Shown: positions 26,418 through 36,133, numbered from the stretch's first letter. The stretch is 64,000 nt of DNA from Pseudomonas fragi (GCF_002269505.1 NZ_NQKQ01000009.1:1-64000), one strand, 5' to 3'. The notes: a model not told the origin generated them from the letters alone. Translations and numbers: made by a program.

Positions 26418-26464
26418 GCCCTCAGCCCAACCCTCTGCCTTAGGGAAAGGGTCGGGCTGAGGGC
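26418..26464. terminator. Hairpin after the amidase gene
   Basis: GCCCTCAGCCCAACCCT pairs perfectly with AGGGTCGGGCTGAGGGC. There is no T-run in the gene's direction; a TTTTT follows on the opposite strand. It may only partly stop transcription into the next gene. Confidence 0.5.
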
Positions 26465-26586
26465 CAGCCTTCACTCGATATCCCGACTAGTCCGCTTTGA
26501 CGATGATCCACAACCCCGCTGGCGGGATTATTCGTCACACACCGCCCGCGCATTCGCGCAGCGAGAGACTGACGGAGAACACACGG

Positions 26587-27774
26587 ATGGATCAGATACG
26601 AGAGAAAAGTCCGATTGAGCTTGAGCTGCTGCAACGCGCGCGCAATTTGATACCTGCGCTTAAAAGCCGTTCAGCCCAGGCGGACAAGGACTGCAAGCTA
26701 CCTGACGAAACCGTTCGCGAAATGCAGGAAGCCGGGCTGTTTCGTGCCCTGCAACCGAAAATGTGGGGCGGCCATGAAGTCGACTTGCGCACCTTTTTTG
26801 AAATTCAGATGACCCTGGCCGAAGGCTGCATGTCCACCGCCTGGGTCTATGGCGTAGTGGGTGTGCACCCGTGGCAACTGGCGCGTTACCCGGTAGAGGC
26901 GCAGCGTGATGTGTGGGGCGAGGACAGCTCGGTGCTGGTGGCCTCGACCTATATGCCCGTGGCCAAGGTTACGCCGGTCAAGGGCGGCTATCAGGTCAGC
27001 GGGCGCTGGGGCTTCTCCAGTGGCAGCCAGCATGCGCAGTGGTGTCTGCTTGGCGGCATCGTGCCGCAAGACGAAACCGGCCCTACCGAACACGGCACCT
27101 TCCTGATCCCGGCCAGTGACTACCGTATCGAGCAGAACTGGGACGTGCTGGGCCTGCGCGGCAGCGGCAGCCACGACATAGTCGTCGAAGATGCCTTTGT
27201 TCCGGCTCATCGGGTGCAACGCACCAACAATTACGGCATCGAAGCCACACCGGGGCGTCTGGTCAACACCAACCCGATGTACGCCATCCCGTTTGCCCAG
27301 GTGTTTGCCCGCGCCGTCTCTACCTCGGCCCTCGGCGCACTGCAAGGCGCGATCAACGAGTTCCGCGACAACGCGGCCAAGCATATCGGCAAGCATGGCG
27401 CCAAAACCGCCGAAGACCCGGCCGCGCAGGCTGCCGTGGCTGAAGCCATCATCACTGTCGATTCGTTAAAACTGGTGCTGATGCGCAACTACGCCAACCT
27501 GATGGCGCTGGCCGCCGCGGGGGAATACCCGGATGTGGAAACCCGCTTGCTGTATCGCTACCAGTCTTCCCATGTGACCAATGTCTGCGCCGACCGGGTC
27601 AGTGACCTGCTGCGCTGCATGGCCGCATCGGGCTTGTACAACACCAACCCGGTGGCGCGCTTCTTCCGTGACCTGCATCAGGCGCGCGGGCATATCGCCA
27701 ATAACGAGGCGGCTTACCGTCGCAGTTATGGCCTGGTGCAATTGGGCCTGCCCAACGCGGACCCGTTTGTGTGA
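26587..27774 (+). CDS. Flavin-dependent monooxygenase, HsaA-like (acyl-CoA DH fold)
   Basis: Encodes 395 residues; the ATG at 26587 is preceded by GGAG. The fold is acyl-CoA dehydrogenase-like (N-terminal helical domain, then GGYQVSGRWGFSSGSQHAQW, LGLRGSGSHDIVVEDAFVP, C-terminal helices). The absence of the catalytic Glu region and the overall pattern match the oxygenase components HsaA/TesA2 and HpaH C2. These use reduced flavin from a partner reductase to hydroxylate a phenolic ring. The partner is probably the MarR-tailed reductase at 22124, encoded on the other arm. Confidence 0.85.
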   Translation: MDQIREKSPIELELLQRARNLIPALKSRSAQADKDCKLPDETVREMQEAGLFRALQPKMWGGHEVDLRTFFEIQMTLAEGCMSTAWVYGVVGVHPWQLARYPVEAQRDVWGEDSSVLVASTYMPVAKVTPVKGGYQVSGRWGFSSGSQHAQWCLLGGIVPQDETGPTEHGTFLIPASDYRIEQNWDVLGLRGSGSHDIVVEDAFVPAHRVQRTNNYGIEATPGRLVNTNPMYAIPFAQVFARAVSTSALGALQGAINEFRDNAAKHIGKHGAKTAEDPAAQAAVAEAIITVDSLKLVLMRNYANLMALAAAGEYPDVETRLLYRYQSSHVTNVCADRVSDLLRCMAASGLYNTNPVARFFRDLHQARGHIANNEAAYRRSYGLVQLGLPNADPFV

Positions 27775-27830
27775 TCGGCTGATCTGCACCCGGCAAAACA
27801 CCTCTGACCTCAGCGCAAGGCATAACAATA

Positions 27831-29576
27831 ATGACGGCTCACGATCAGTCTCAGTCCAGCTATGACGTAATTGTTGTCGGCTCCGGCGCCGGCGCCATGA
27901 CCTCAGCCCTGTTTGCGGCTGATCAGGGCCTGTCGGTCCTGATTGTCGAAAAAAGCGATAAATACGGTGGCACTTCGGCGATTTCCGGTGGTGGTATCTG
28001 GATCCCCAACAACCATTACTTTGCCGCGCTCGGCGGGAAGGACAGCCCCGAGCTGTCGATGCAGTACCTCAAGGCGGCCACCGGCGAGCATGGCGACCCG
28101 GTGCGCCTGCAGGCGTATCTGGATCACGCCGCGCCGATGATCAAAAGGCTCACGGCCAACAGCCATGTGCGTTACGCGGTGGCCGACAAATACCCCGATT
28201 ACTACCCGCAACTGCCCGGCGCCTTGCCGGGTGGTCGCACCCTGGACCCGGAGCTGTTCGACACCAGCCTGCTGGCTGAAGAACTGCCCAACCTGCGCAA
28301 GCCTTCACCCTCCACCCTGTTGATGGGGCGCATTGCCTGGACGGCCCGCGACGCGCACAAGGCCATGGCGCGCAGCTTTGGCTGGCAATGGCTGATCTTC
28401 AAGCTGATGGCGCGCTACAAGCTCGACTTCAAATGGCGGCGCAAGAGCAAATATGACCGCCGTGCTGCGCTGGGCAGCTCACTGGTGGCGTCGCTGCGTC
28501 GTTCGCTGATGGATCGCAACGTGCCGCTGTGGCTTAACACCGACTTTCAGGATGTGTTGCTCGACGGTGATAGGGTGTGCGGCATCAAGGTCGCCACCGG
28601 CGGCAAGGTGCTTGAACTCAAGGCCCGTCGCGCGGTGATTTTCGGCTCCGGCGGATTTGAGCAGAACCAGACCCTGCGCGAGAAGTTCTTGCCGCAGCCG
28701 ACCCGTGCCAGCTGGAGCGCAACGCCACCGGGCAACAATACCGGGGCAGCGCTTGAGGCCGGCATGCAGATCGGCGCGGCCACTGCGCTGATGGACTGGG
28801 CCTGGTGGGCACCGACCATTGCCGTACCCGGCGAAGAAAAACCCCGCGGTGTATTTGCCGAGCGGGCGTTCCCGGGGGCTATTGTGGTCAACAGCCTGGG
28901 CCAGCGCTTCGTCAACGAGGCGGCGCCGTACCTTGAATTCGTCGATGCCATGTACCAGGACAATCGCAAGACTGATGGCCGCTCAGTGCCGTCGTGGGTG
29001 ATCTTCGACGGGCACTTTCGCTTCAATTACGCCATGGGCCCGTTGATGCCGGCCCAGGTGGTGCCCGACAGCCGTTTGCGCAAGGAGTGGCTCAACACCG
29101 TGTACTGGAAGGCCGACAGCCTTGAGGCTCTGGCCATGCAGATCGGTGTGGATGCCCAGGGGCTGGACAGCACCGTGCAGAAGGTCAACGGCTATGCCCA
29201 AACCGGTGTCGACCTGGACTTCGATCGCGGCGGCAACGTCTTCGACCGCTACTACGGCGACAGCAATATCAAACCCAACCCGTGCCTGGCGCCATTGCGC
29301 AAAGGCCCGTTTTACGCCATGCGCCTGGATGCCGGGGACATCGGCACCAAAGGCGGCCTGCTGACCAATCAACATGCTCAGGTGGTGCGTGAGGACGGTC
29401 AGCCGATCCCCGGCCTGTACGCGATCGGCAACTGCTCGGCATCAGTGATGGGTACCAGCTACCCGGGCGCCGGTGGCACCCTTGGCCCGGCCATGACCTT
29501 CGGCTATATCGCCGCCAATCATATCGCCAGCAGCGTGCCGGCAACGGCCAGCGCCAAGGTGCGGGCACTGTCATGA
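27831..29576 (+). CDS. 3-ketosteroid delta1-dehydrogenase-like flavoprotein (KstD type)
   Basis: Encodes 581 residues. The N-terminal FAD motif is YDVIVVGSGAGAMTSALFAA. GGTSAISGGGIWIPNN and the C-terminal GTSYPGAGGTLGPAMTFGY, with the conserved Tyr and Gly pair, are signatures of KstD enzymes. KstD introduces the 1,2 double bond in 3-oxosteroids, leading to ring A aromatisation. Other 3-oxo-cyclic substrates are possible. The stop overlaps the next start by four bases, so the two flavoproteins are translated together. Confidence 0.85.
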   Translation: MTAHDQSQSSYDVIVVGSGAGAMTSALFAADQGLSVLIVEKSDKYGGTSAISGGGIWIPNNHYFAALGGKDSPELSMQYLKAATGEHGDPVRLQAYLDHAAPMIKRLTANSHVRYAVADKYPDYYPQLPGALPGGRTLDPELFDTSLLAEELPNLRKPSPSTLLMGRIAWTARDAHKAMARSFGWQWLIFKLMARYKLDFKWRRKSKYDRRAALGSSLVASLRRSLMDRNVPLWLNTDFQDVLLDGDRVCGIKVATGGKVLELKARRAVIFGSGGFEQNQTLREKFLPQPTRASWSATPPGNNTGAALEAGMQIGAATALMDWAWWAPTIAVPGEEKPRGVFAERAFPGAIVVNSLGQRFVNEAAPYLEFVDAMYQDNRKTDGRSVPSWVIFDGHFRFNYAMGPLMPAQVVPDSRLRKEWLNTVYWKADSLEALAMQIGVDAQGLDSTVQKVNGYAQTGVDLDFDRGGNVFDRYYGDSNIKPNPCLAPLRKGPFYAMRLDAGDIGTKGGLLTNQHAQVVREDGQPIPGLYAIGNCSASVMGTSYPGAGGTLGPAMTFGYIAANHIASSVPATASAKVRALS

Positions 29577-31294
29577 GCCGAGCGCAGAACACCACCAGTA
29601 ACAGTAAAATCCTCGCGCCATTGCAGGCCGATCGGCTCAGCGCACGGGACTGGCACGACACCTGTGATGTGCTGGTGATCGGTTGGGGGGCGGCGGGTGC
29701 CTGCGCTGCGCTGGAGGCCAGCAGCAATGGCGCCAGGGTGATTGTGGCCGACCGCTTTACCGGCGGTGGCGCGAGTGCCAAAAGTGGTGGTGTGGTCTAC
29801 GCCGGTGGCGGCACCCGGCATCAGCAGGCTGCAGGTTTCAACGACAGCACCCAAGCGATGTTTGACTACCTCAAGCACGAAACCCAGGGCGTGGTCAGCG
29901 ACGCCACCCTGCAAAAATTCTGCGATGACAGTGTCAGCAATCTGGACTGGCTTGAAAGCCACGGTGCCCGTTACGCCCACAGCGTACCGCCGGGGGGTAA
30001 AACCTCGTACCCGTCCGATGGCCATTTTTTGTATTACTCGGGCAATGAGCTGGTGCCTTCCCATGCCGGGGCCCGGCCACCGGCGCCCCGCGGCCATCGT
30101 ACGGTGGGCAAGGGCCAGTGCGGCGCGGTGCTGTACGGACACCTCAAAGCAGCGTGCCTGCGGGCCGGGGTGCAACCGTTGTTGCAATCGGCGGCACGCC
30201 GGCTGGTGGTGGATGCCAGCGGGCGGGTAGTGGGTGCCGAGTTCTGGAGCCTGCCCGAGGGCAGCCGCGAAGCGCGCTTGCATGCACGCCTGGCGGCACG
30301 GGCCGAGCGCCTGCAAAACTTCGCCCCCGGTTACTGCGACCGCCTGCGCCTCAAAGTCAGCCAGCTGGAGCGTGACCATGGCCAGCCATTGCTGATCCGT
30401 GCCAGTCGCGCCGTTATCCTCAGCACCGGTGGTTTTATCTTCAACCGCGGGCTGATCCGCGATCATGCGCCCAACTTCAGGCGCAACTTCAAGGTGGGCG
30501 CGACCGGCTGTGATGGCAGCGGTCTGCTGCTGGGGCAGTCAGTGGGGGCCCGCAGCGAGCGTTTGAGCCGGGTGTCGGCCTGGCGCTTTATCAACCCGCC
30601 GCACTGCTGGCCCAAGGGCATTGTGGTCAACAGCAATGGCCAGCGTTTTTGCAACGAAGAAGTCTACGGCGCCACCCTTGGCCAGCCGCTGTGCGATGAG
30701 CAGGGCGGGCAGGCGTGGCTGGTGCTGGATGCGCGCTTGCGCAAACAGGCCATCCGCCAGGCGCTGTTTGGTGGCTATTGGTGGTTCCAGAGCCTGCCGG
30801 CGCTGGCCTTGATGCTGCTCAAGGTTCGCAAGGGCGACAACCCCGACCGCCTGGCCAGCGTTTGCGGCATGCAGGCGGGGGAGTTGAGTGGTGCCCTGCG
30901 CGCATATAACGCCGGTGCCCGGGGTGATGGGCCGGATGCTTTTGGCAAATCTGAAGGCAGCCGCCAGGTGCTGGACAAGGGGCCGTTTTATGCCTGCGAT
31001 ATCAGCGTTGGTAACCCGATCTTTCCTTTGGGTGCCCTGACCCTGGGCGGCCTGAAAGTCGATGAAGACAATGGCGCAGTCCTCGATATACAAGGCCAGC
31101 CGATTGCCGGTCTGTTCAGCGCTGGGCGCACCGCCATCGGCGTGGCGTCGCACCTTTATATTAGCGGCTTGTCCCTGGCCGACTGCGTGTTTTCGGGGCG
31201 GCGTGCCGGCCTTGCTGCCTCTGTCAGGAGCGAGCCTAGCACAACAATCGCGAGCAGGCTCGCTCCCGCAGACAGTGCAAAGGTGACCTTATGA
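29573..31294 (+). CDS. FAD-binding dehydrogenase (KstD/flavocytochrome-like)
   Basis: Encodes 573 residues, ATGA-coupled to the upstream gene. It has CDVLVIGWGAAGACAALEA for FAD, GGGASAKSGGVVYAGGG, and the C-terminal LFSAGRTAIGVASHLYISG with the second FAD contact. It belongs to the fumarate reductase/3-oxosteroid dehydrogenase superfamily and is similar in type to 3-oxo-5-alpha-steroid 4-dehydrogenases. The last 25 or so codons come from a REP pair (31227-31267), which has replaced or extended the natural C-terminus. The stop again overlaps the next start by four bases. Confidence 0.8.
   Translation: MSRAQNTTSNSKILAPLQADRLSARDWHDTCDVLVIGWGAAGACAALEASSNGARVIVADRFTGGGASAKSGGVVYAGGGTRHQQAAGFNDSTQAMFDYLKHETQGVVSDATLQKFCDDSVSNLDWLESHGARYAHSVPPGGKTSYPSDGHFLYYSGNELVPSHAGARPPAPRGHRTVGKGQCGAVLYGHLKAACLRAGVQPLLQSAARRLVVDASGRVVGAEFWSLPEGSREARLHARLAARAERLQNFAPGYCDRLRLKVSQLERDHGQPLLIRASRAVILSTGGFIFNRGLIRDHAPNFRRNFKVGATGCDGSGLLLGQSVGARSERLSRVSAWRFINPPHCWPKGIVVNSNGQRFCNEEVYGATLGQPLCDEQGGQAWLVLDARLRKQAIRQALFGGYWWFQSLPALALMLLKVRKGDNPDRLASVCGMQAGELSGALRAYNAGARGDGPDAFGKSEGSRQVLDKGPFYACDISVGNPIFPLGALTLGGLKVDEDNGAVLDIQGQPIAGLFSAGRTAIGVASHLYISGLSLADCVFSGRRAGLAASVRSEPSTTIASRLAPADSAKVTL
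31227..31267. repeat. REP pair inside the coding end of the flavoprotein gene
   Basis: GGAGCGAGCCT (31227-31237) and AGGCTCGCTCC (31257-31267) form the ends of a REP-type palindrome of the same class as those at 21255 and 24730. It is translated in frame as part of the 3' end of the flavoprotein gene. Confidence 0.75.
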
Positions 31295-32052
31295 GCGCAC
31301 GTGTTGCGGGCAAGGTGGCGTTGATCACCGGCGGGGCCAGTGGCGTGGGCAGGGCGACGGCGCTGCTGCTCGCCCGTGAAGGTGCTCGTGTGGTGATCAG
31401 CGATATCGATGTGGCGGGTGGCCTGGCCCTGGCTGAAGAAATCGGCGAGCAAGCATTGTTTATTGAGCATGATGCGGGCAATGAAGCGCATTGGACGCGG
31501 GTGATCGACACCGTTCGCGAGCACTGCGGGCGCCTGGATATCCTGTTCAACAATGCCGGGATCCTGATCAAGGGCGATATCGAACAGACCACCTACAGTG
31601 ATTGGCAGCGGGTGCAGCGCATCAACTCCGACAGTGTCTTCCTGGGTTGTCGCGCAGCCATAAGCCTGATGAAGGAAGGCGAGGGCGGCTCCATCATCAA
31701 CATGTCTTCGATTGCGGCTGTGGCCGGACGCGAGGATTACGTTGCCTACAGCGCTTCCAAAGGCGCGGTTGCTGCCCTGTCGCGCACCGTGGCGGTGTTG
31801 TGCCGTCGGCGCAAATACCGCATTCGCTGCAACTCTTTGCATCCTGACGGCATCCTCACCCCCATGACCACCGCGGGCCTGCCCGCCGGGCTCGACCCGT
31901 GGAGCCTGACCATCGATGCCGACCCCATGGGACGCATGTGCCTGCCCGAAGATGTCGCTGCCAGCGTGTTGTTTTTGGCCAGTGACGAGTCCCGCGCCAT
32001 CAGCGGTATCGAGCTGCGGATCGACAGCGGCCAGTTTGTGATGAGTATCTGA
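31291..32052 (+). CDS. Short-chain dehydrogenase/reductase
   Basis: Encodes 253 residues. It has TGGASGVGRATALLLA for NAD(P) binding, the DI after the second strand (VVISDIDVAG) favouring NAD, NNAGILIKG, Ser in NMSSIAAVAG, and YSASKGAVAA with Tyr and Lys. It resembles cyclopentanol and 3-beta/17-beta-hydroxysteroid dehydrogenases. It presumably oxidises a ring hydroxyl to the ketone required by the KstD-like enzymes encoded just upstream. Start coupled by ATGA. Confidence 0.85.
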   Translation: MSARVAGKVALITGGASGVGRATALLLAREGARVVISDIDVAGGLALAEEIGEQALFIEHDAGNEAHWTRVIDTVREHCGRLDILFNNAGILIKGDIEQTTYSDWQRVQRINSDSVFLGCRAAISLMKEGEGGSIINMSSIAAVAGREDYVAYSASKGAVAALSRTVAVLCRRRKYRIRCNSLHPDGILTPMTTAGLPAGLDPWSLTIDADPMGRMCLPEDVAASVLFLASDESRAISGIELRIDSGQFVMSI

Positions 32053-32053
32053 T

Positions 32054-33085
32054 ATGAACCTACCGGCGTATTTCTCCCTGCGCGTGGCGCAAATCGTGAC
32101 TGAAACGGCGGACTCCCGCTCCCTGGTGTTCGACGTCCCTGCGGCCCTGCGTGAGCAGTTCACCTATAAGTCCGGGCAATTCCTGACCCTGCGCGTGCCC
32201 TTTGAGGGCGGCTGGTTGCCGCGCTGCTATTCGCTGTCCAGCACCCCGCTGGAGGACGAGCCGCTGCGCGTGACCATCAAGCAAGTCCGCGACGGGCGTG
32301 CGTCCAATTGGCTGTGCGAGCAGTTGCGTGAGGGCGATCAGCTTGAAGTGCTGGCGCCGGCCGGGGTGTTTGTACCGCGGCATTTTGACGATGACTTTGT
32401 GCTGTTTGGCGGCGGCAGCGGGGTCACACCGGTGCTGTCGATCCTGCGTTCTGCGCTGATTGCCGGTACAGGCCGAATTCTGCTGATTTACGCTAATCGC
32501 GATGAGGCGTCGGTGATCTTTGCCGGCGAACTCAAAGCCCTGGCCAGCGCCTACCCGCAGCGTCTGCAGGTGATCCACTGGCTGGACTCGGTCCAGGGCA
32601 TACCGGCCGTGGCACAACTGGCGCAGATGGCCCGTCCGTTTGTGCATGCCCAGGCTTATATCTGTGGCCCCGGTCCGTTTATGGACGCCGCTGTGAGCGC
32701 CTTGCACGAGATCGGCATGGAGCACGGGCGCATCCACGTCGAGCGTTTTGTCTCGCTGCCGGAAGAGGGCAGTGTGGCCGCTCCGGCGCCGGTCAACACC
32801 GAGGTGATCGGCAGCCAGCTCTCGGTGCGCCTGGACGGTGAAGAATTTGAAGTGCCCTGTGCCGAAGGCGAAACCCTGCTCAATGCCATGCACCGAGCAG
32901 GCCTGAAACCGCCCAGCTCCTGTCTGGTGGGTTCCTGCGCGACCTGCATGTGTACGGTTGAGCGCGGCAGTGTCGAGATGCTGCGCAATGATGCCCTGGA
33001 CCAACAAGAACTCAATGACGGCTGGGTGCTGGCGTGCCAATCGGTGCCCAGCAGCGAACAGCTGCGCGTGTGCTTTCCCGAATAA
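32054..33085 (+). CDS. Ferredoxin-NAD(P) reductase with C-terminal 2Fe-2S (KshB-like)
   Basis: Encodes 343 residues. The order of domains is FAD-binding (RCYSLSSTP near residue 58), NAD-binding (LFGGGSGVTPVLSILRSAL; ICGPGPFMDA), then a plant-type ferredoxin with Cys spacing C-x4-C-x2-C (SCLVGSCATCMCT) and a final Cys in LACQSVP. Such reductases deliver electrons to Rieske oxygenases such as KshA. No oxygenase partner is encoded in the window. Confidence 0.9.
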   Translation: MNLPAYFSLRVAQIVTETADSRSLVFDVPAALREQFTYKSGQFLTLRVPFEGGWLPRCYSLSSTPLEDEPLRVTIKQVRDGRASNWLCEQLREGDQLEVLAPAGVFVPRHFDDDFVLFGGGSGVTPVLSILRSALIAGTGRILLIYANRDEASVIFAGELKALASAYPQRLQVIHWLDSVQGIPAVAQLAQMARPFVHAQAYICGPGPFMDAAVSALHEIGMEHGRIHVERFVSLPEEGSVAAPAPVNTEVIGSQLSVRLDGEEFEVPCAEGETLLNAMHRAGLKPPSSCLVGSCATCMCTVERGSVEMLRNDALDQQELNDGWVLACQSVPSSEQLRVCFPE

Positions 33086-33104
33086 CCTGCCAGACGAGTG
33101 ACCG

Positions 33105-34691
33105 ATGACTTCCAGCCTGCAACAGAGCCTGCCGCGCTCGATCCCGCAACTGCTGTTCAACGCCTCGGTGCAGCATGCCGGGCGCACGGCCATTGAAGAA
33201 CATGGCCAATGCATCGACTACAGCGAACTGCCGCGCCTGGCCCTGGGCGTAACCCGCAGCCTGATGGCCCAGGGCATTGGCAAGGGGGACCGGGTGGCGA
33301 TCTGGGCACCCAACGGGCGTGACTGGATCATCGCCGCGCTGGGTATTCATTGCGCGGGGGCGGTCATGGTGCCGATCAACACCCGGATGAAAGGCCCGGA
33401 AGCGGCTGATATTTTGCTGCGCAGCGGCAGTAGTCTGCTGTTTGTGCAGCCGAGTTTTCTGGGCACCGATTACCTGGCCTTGCTCGCGCCTTATCGACCG
33501 GCCAGCCTCAAGTGCCTGGTGTTGCTGGGCGAAAGCCCGGCGGCCAGTTCCGCCGGCCTGGACTGGGACGGCTTTCTCGCCCTGGGCGCGGCCACCAGCG
33601 AGTCTGCCGCGCTATTGCGTGCAGCCAGCGTGAATAGCGATGACCTCAGTGACCTGTTGTTTACCTCCGGCACCACGGGCAAGCCCAAGGGCGTGATGAG
33701 CGCTCACGGGCAAACCATCCGCGCCTTTAGTGAATATGTCTCGGTGATCGGTTTGCTGGCCGGTGATCGTTACCTGGTGATCAACCCGTTTTTTCATGCC
33801 TTCGGCTACAAGGCGGGCTGGCTTACGTGCCTGCTGGCGGGGGCAACTATCCTGCCGCACCCGGTGTTCGACGCCGAAGCAGTGTTCCAGCGCATTGCCG
33901 CAGAACGCATCAACGTGCTGCCGGGGCCGCCGACCCTTTACCTGTCGATGCTGGCCCATCCCAAGCTGGCCGAGACCGACCTGTCGAGCCTGCGCATTGC
34001 CGTGACCGGTGCGGCGACGGTGCCACCGATCCTGATCGAGCGCATGCGCAGCGAGCTGGGCTTTGCGGTGGTGACCACCGCCTATGGCCTGACCGAATGC
34101 GGCGGCTTGGCCACTATTTGCGACCCCTCTGATTCGGCGACGATCATCGCCAGCACCAGCGGGCGGCCGATTCCGGGCACCGAAGTGAGCATCCGCGACC
34201 CGCAAAACCAGGCGTTGCCAGTGGGCAGTACAGGGGAGATCTGCCTGCGTGGCTTTCATGTGATGCAGGGCTATTTCGAGGACCCGCAGGCCACCGCCGA
34301 AACCATCGACAGTGAAGGCTGGCTGCACACCGGAGACATTGGCCAGCAGGATGCAGCGGGCAATCTGCGCATTACTGACCGGCTTAAAGACATGTTTATT
34401 GTCGGTGGTTTCAACTGCTACCCGGCGGAGATTGAAGCCGGGCTGATGGAGCATCCGGCCATTGCCCAGGTGGCGGTGATCGGTGTGCCGGACGAACGCA
34501 TGGGCGAGGTGGGGTGTGCGTGCGTGGTGTTGCGCCATAGTGTGCAGCTGGATGAGGCCGGGTTGATCCTGTGGGCGCGCGAGCATATGGCCAACTACAA
34601 AGTACCGCGCCTGGTGCGCTTCTATGATGCGCTGCCGGTGAATGCCTCGAACAAGGTGGCGAAGAATGAGTTGCGCGCAGGGTTTATGTAA
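33105..34691 (+). CDS. AMP-forming acyl-CoA ligase (FadD3-like)
   Basis: Encodes 528 residues. The AMP-binding motif is LLFTSGTTGKPKGVMSAHG; TAYGLTECGG, GWLHTGDIG and the A10-type ending NASNKVAKNELRAGF are all present. It activates a carboxylic acid as its CoA thioester, either the side-chain acid or the ring-cleavage product. It is the last gene of the plus arm, and a hairpin follows. FadD3 activates HIP in steroid pathways; that role here is inference. Confidence 0.88.
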   Translation: MTSSLQQSLPRSIPQLLFNASVQHAGRTAIEEHGQCIDYSELPRLALGVTRSLMAQGIGKGDRVAIWAPNGRDWIIAALGIHCAGAVMVPINTRMKGPEAADILLRSGSSLLFVQPSFLGTDYLALLAPYRPASLKCLVLLGESPAASSAGLDWDGFLALGAATSESAALLRAASVNSDDLSDLLFTSGTTGKPKGVMSAHGQTIRAFSEYVSVIGLLAGDRYLVINPFFHAFGYKAGWLTCLLAGATILPHPVFDAEAVFQRIAAERINVLPGPPTLYLSMLAHPKLAETDLSSLRIAVTGAATVPPILIERMRSELGFAVVTTAYGLTECGGLATICDPSDSATIIASTSGRPIPGTEVSIRDPQNQALPVGSTGEICLRGFHVMQGYFEDPQATAETIDSEGWLHTGDIGQQDAAGNLRITDRLKDMFIVGGFNCYPAEIEAGLMEHPAIAQVAVIGVPDERMGEVGCACVVLRHSVQLDEAGLILWAREHMANYKVPRLVRFYDALPVNASNKVAKNELRAGFM

Positions 34692-34706
34692 CTGGCCAGG
34701 TGCGTT

Positions 34707-34735
34707 GCCCTCACCCCTGGGGTGAGGGCCGTTTT
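34707..34735 (+). terminator. Terminator of the plus-strand catabolic arm
   Basis: GCCCTCACC-CCTGG-GGTGAGGGC followed by CGTTTTGCC, 16 bases after the ligase stop codon. Confidence 0.7.
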
Positions 34736-34945
34736 GCCGGACATAGAATCGGACATCGACAATGGCCGCAACTATCCCCTTTTGGCCTGCCTCCCTCTGT
34801 GAACGCGTCGGGCTCTGGGCAAGAATCAACCACGCCACACAATAACAATAATCCTTTTCGCCTTTGCCCTGAGCCCTTTGCTGGCCGCTGCCGTGTACAC
34901 AACATAATAACTATCGATCTCACGCCGAATTCGGGGAACTGAGCC

Positions 34946-36046
34946 ATGGACACTCTGAAACGCCTGATGGGCGCCACTGTTTGCGGGCTGACGCTGTTGG
35001 CCGGCGCTGTACAGGCAGAACAGCGCGAGTTGCGGGTGTACAACTGGGCCGACTATATCCTGCCGTCCGTGCCCAAGGATTTCGCCAAACAGACCGGCAT
35101 CAAGGTCACCTGGGACTCGTTCGACACCAACGAGGCCCTGGAAGCCAAGCTGCTGACCGGTAACTCCGGCTATGACCTGGTGGTGCCCTCCAACCAGTTT
35201 CTCGATACCCAGATCAAGGCCGGTGTGTTCCAGAAACTGGACAAGAGCAAGCTGCCCAACTGGCAGCACCAGGACCCGGCCCTGCTCAAGTTGCTGGACA
35301 CCAACGACCCCGGCAACCAGTACGCCGTGCCGTATATGTACGGTACGGTGCTGATCGGCTTCAACCCGGCCAAGGTCAAGGCGGCGCTGGGCGAGAATGC
35401 GCCGGTGGACAGCTGGGACCTGGTGTTCAAGCCCGAGAACATGGCCAAGCTGAAATCCTGCGGCGTGGCGATGCTCGATTCGCCTTCGGAAATCCTGCCG
35501 TTGGCGTTGCACTATCTGGGCCTTGACCCCAACAGCCAGAACCCGGCCGATTATGAGAAAGCCAAGGCGCTGATGCTCAAGATCCGCCCTTACGTGACCT
35601 ACTTCAACTCCGCTAAATACATGACCGATATCGCCAATGGCGACATTTGCGTGGCCATTGGTTATTCCGGCAGCTTCTACCAGTTTGGCAACCGCGCCAA
35701 AGAGTCGGGCAACGGCGTGGTGGTGGACTGGCGCTTGCCCAAGGAGGGCGCGCCGATCTGGTTTGACACCTTCGCCATCCCTAAAAGTGCGAAAAACGTC
35801 GAAGAGGCCCACGAGTTTCTCAACCACCTGCTGGAGCCCAAGGTCATTGCCGGGATCAGCGATTTTCAGGGCTACCCCAATGCCAACAAGGATTCGCTGG
35901 CACTGATCAACAAGGACATCACCGCCAACCCCAACCTGACCCCGACCAGCGAGGCACTCAAGTCCTTGTATGTGGTGCAACCGCTGCCGCAAAAAATGGA
36001 GCGTGTGCGCACGCGGGTGTGGACCAGCATCAAGTCGGACAAGTAA
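34946..36046 (+). CDS. PotF-like polyamine-binding periplasmic protein
   Basis: Encodes 366 residues with a Sec signal peptide (cleavage after QAE, about residue 26). The mature start RELRVYNWADYILP and the pattern YDLVVPSNQF, VPYMYGTVLIGFN, SWDLVFKPEN are typical of PotF/SpuD/SpuE spermidine-putrescine binding proteins. No permease or ATPase genes are adjacent, so it must share a transporter encoded elsewhere. A second, similar protein is encoded at 40894. Confidence 0.88.
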   Translation: MDTLKRLMGATVCGLTLLAGAVQAEQRELRVYNWADYILPSVPKDFAKQTGIKVTWDSFDTNEALEAKLLTGNSGYDLVVPSNQFLDTQIKAGVFQKLDKSKLPNWQHQDPALLKLLDTNDPGNQYAVPYMYGTVLIGFNPAKVKAALGENAPVDSWDLVFKPENMAKLKSCGVAMLDSPSEILPLALHYLGLDPNSQNPADYEKAKALMLKIRPYVTYFNSAKYMTDIANGDICVAIGYSGSFYQFGNRAKESGNGVVVDWRLPKEGAPIWFDTFAIPKSAKNVEEAHEFLNHLLEPKVIAGISDFQGYPNANKDSLALINKDITANPNLTPTSEALKSLYVVQPLPQKMERVRTRVWTSIKSDK

Positions 36047-36133
36047 CCCCCCGGGGGTAGTGCATGGGGGTTATCGTCAAGCTCTGGCCAGGTTTCTACA
36101 CTGGCCGTACTTAAGAACGAGGAGAACAGCACC

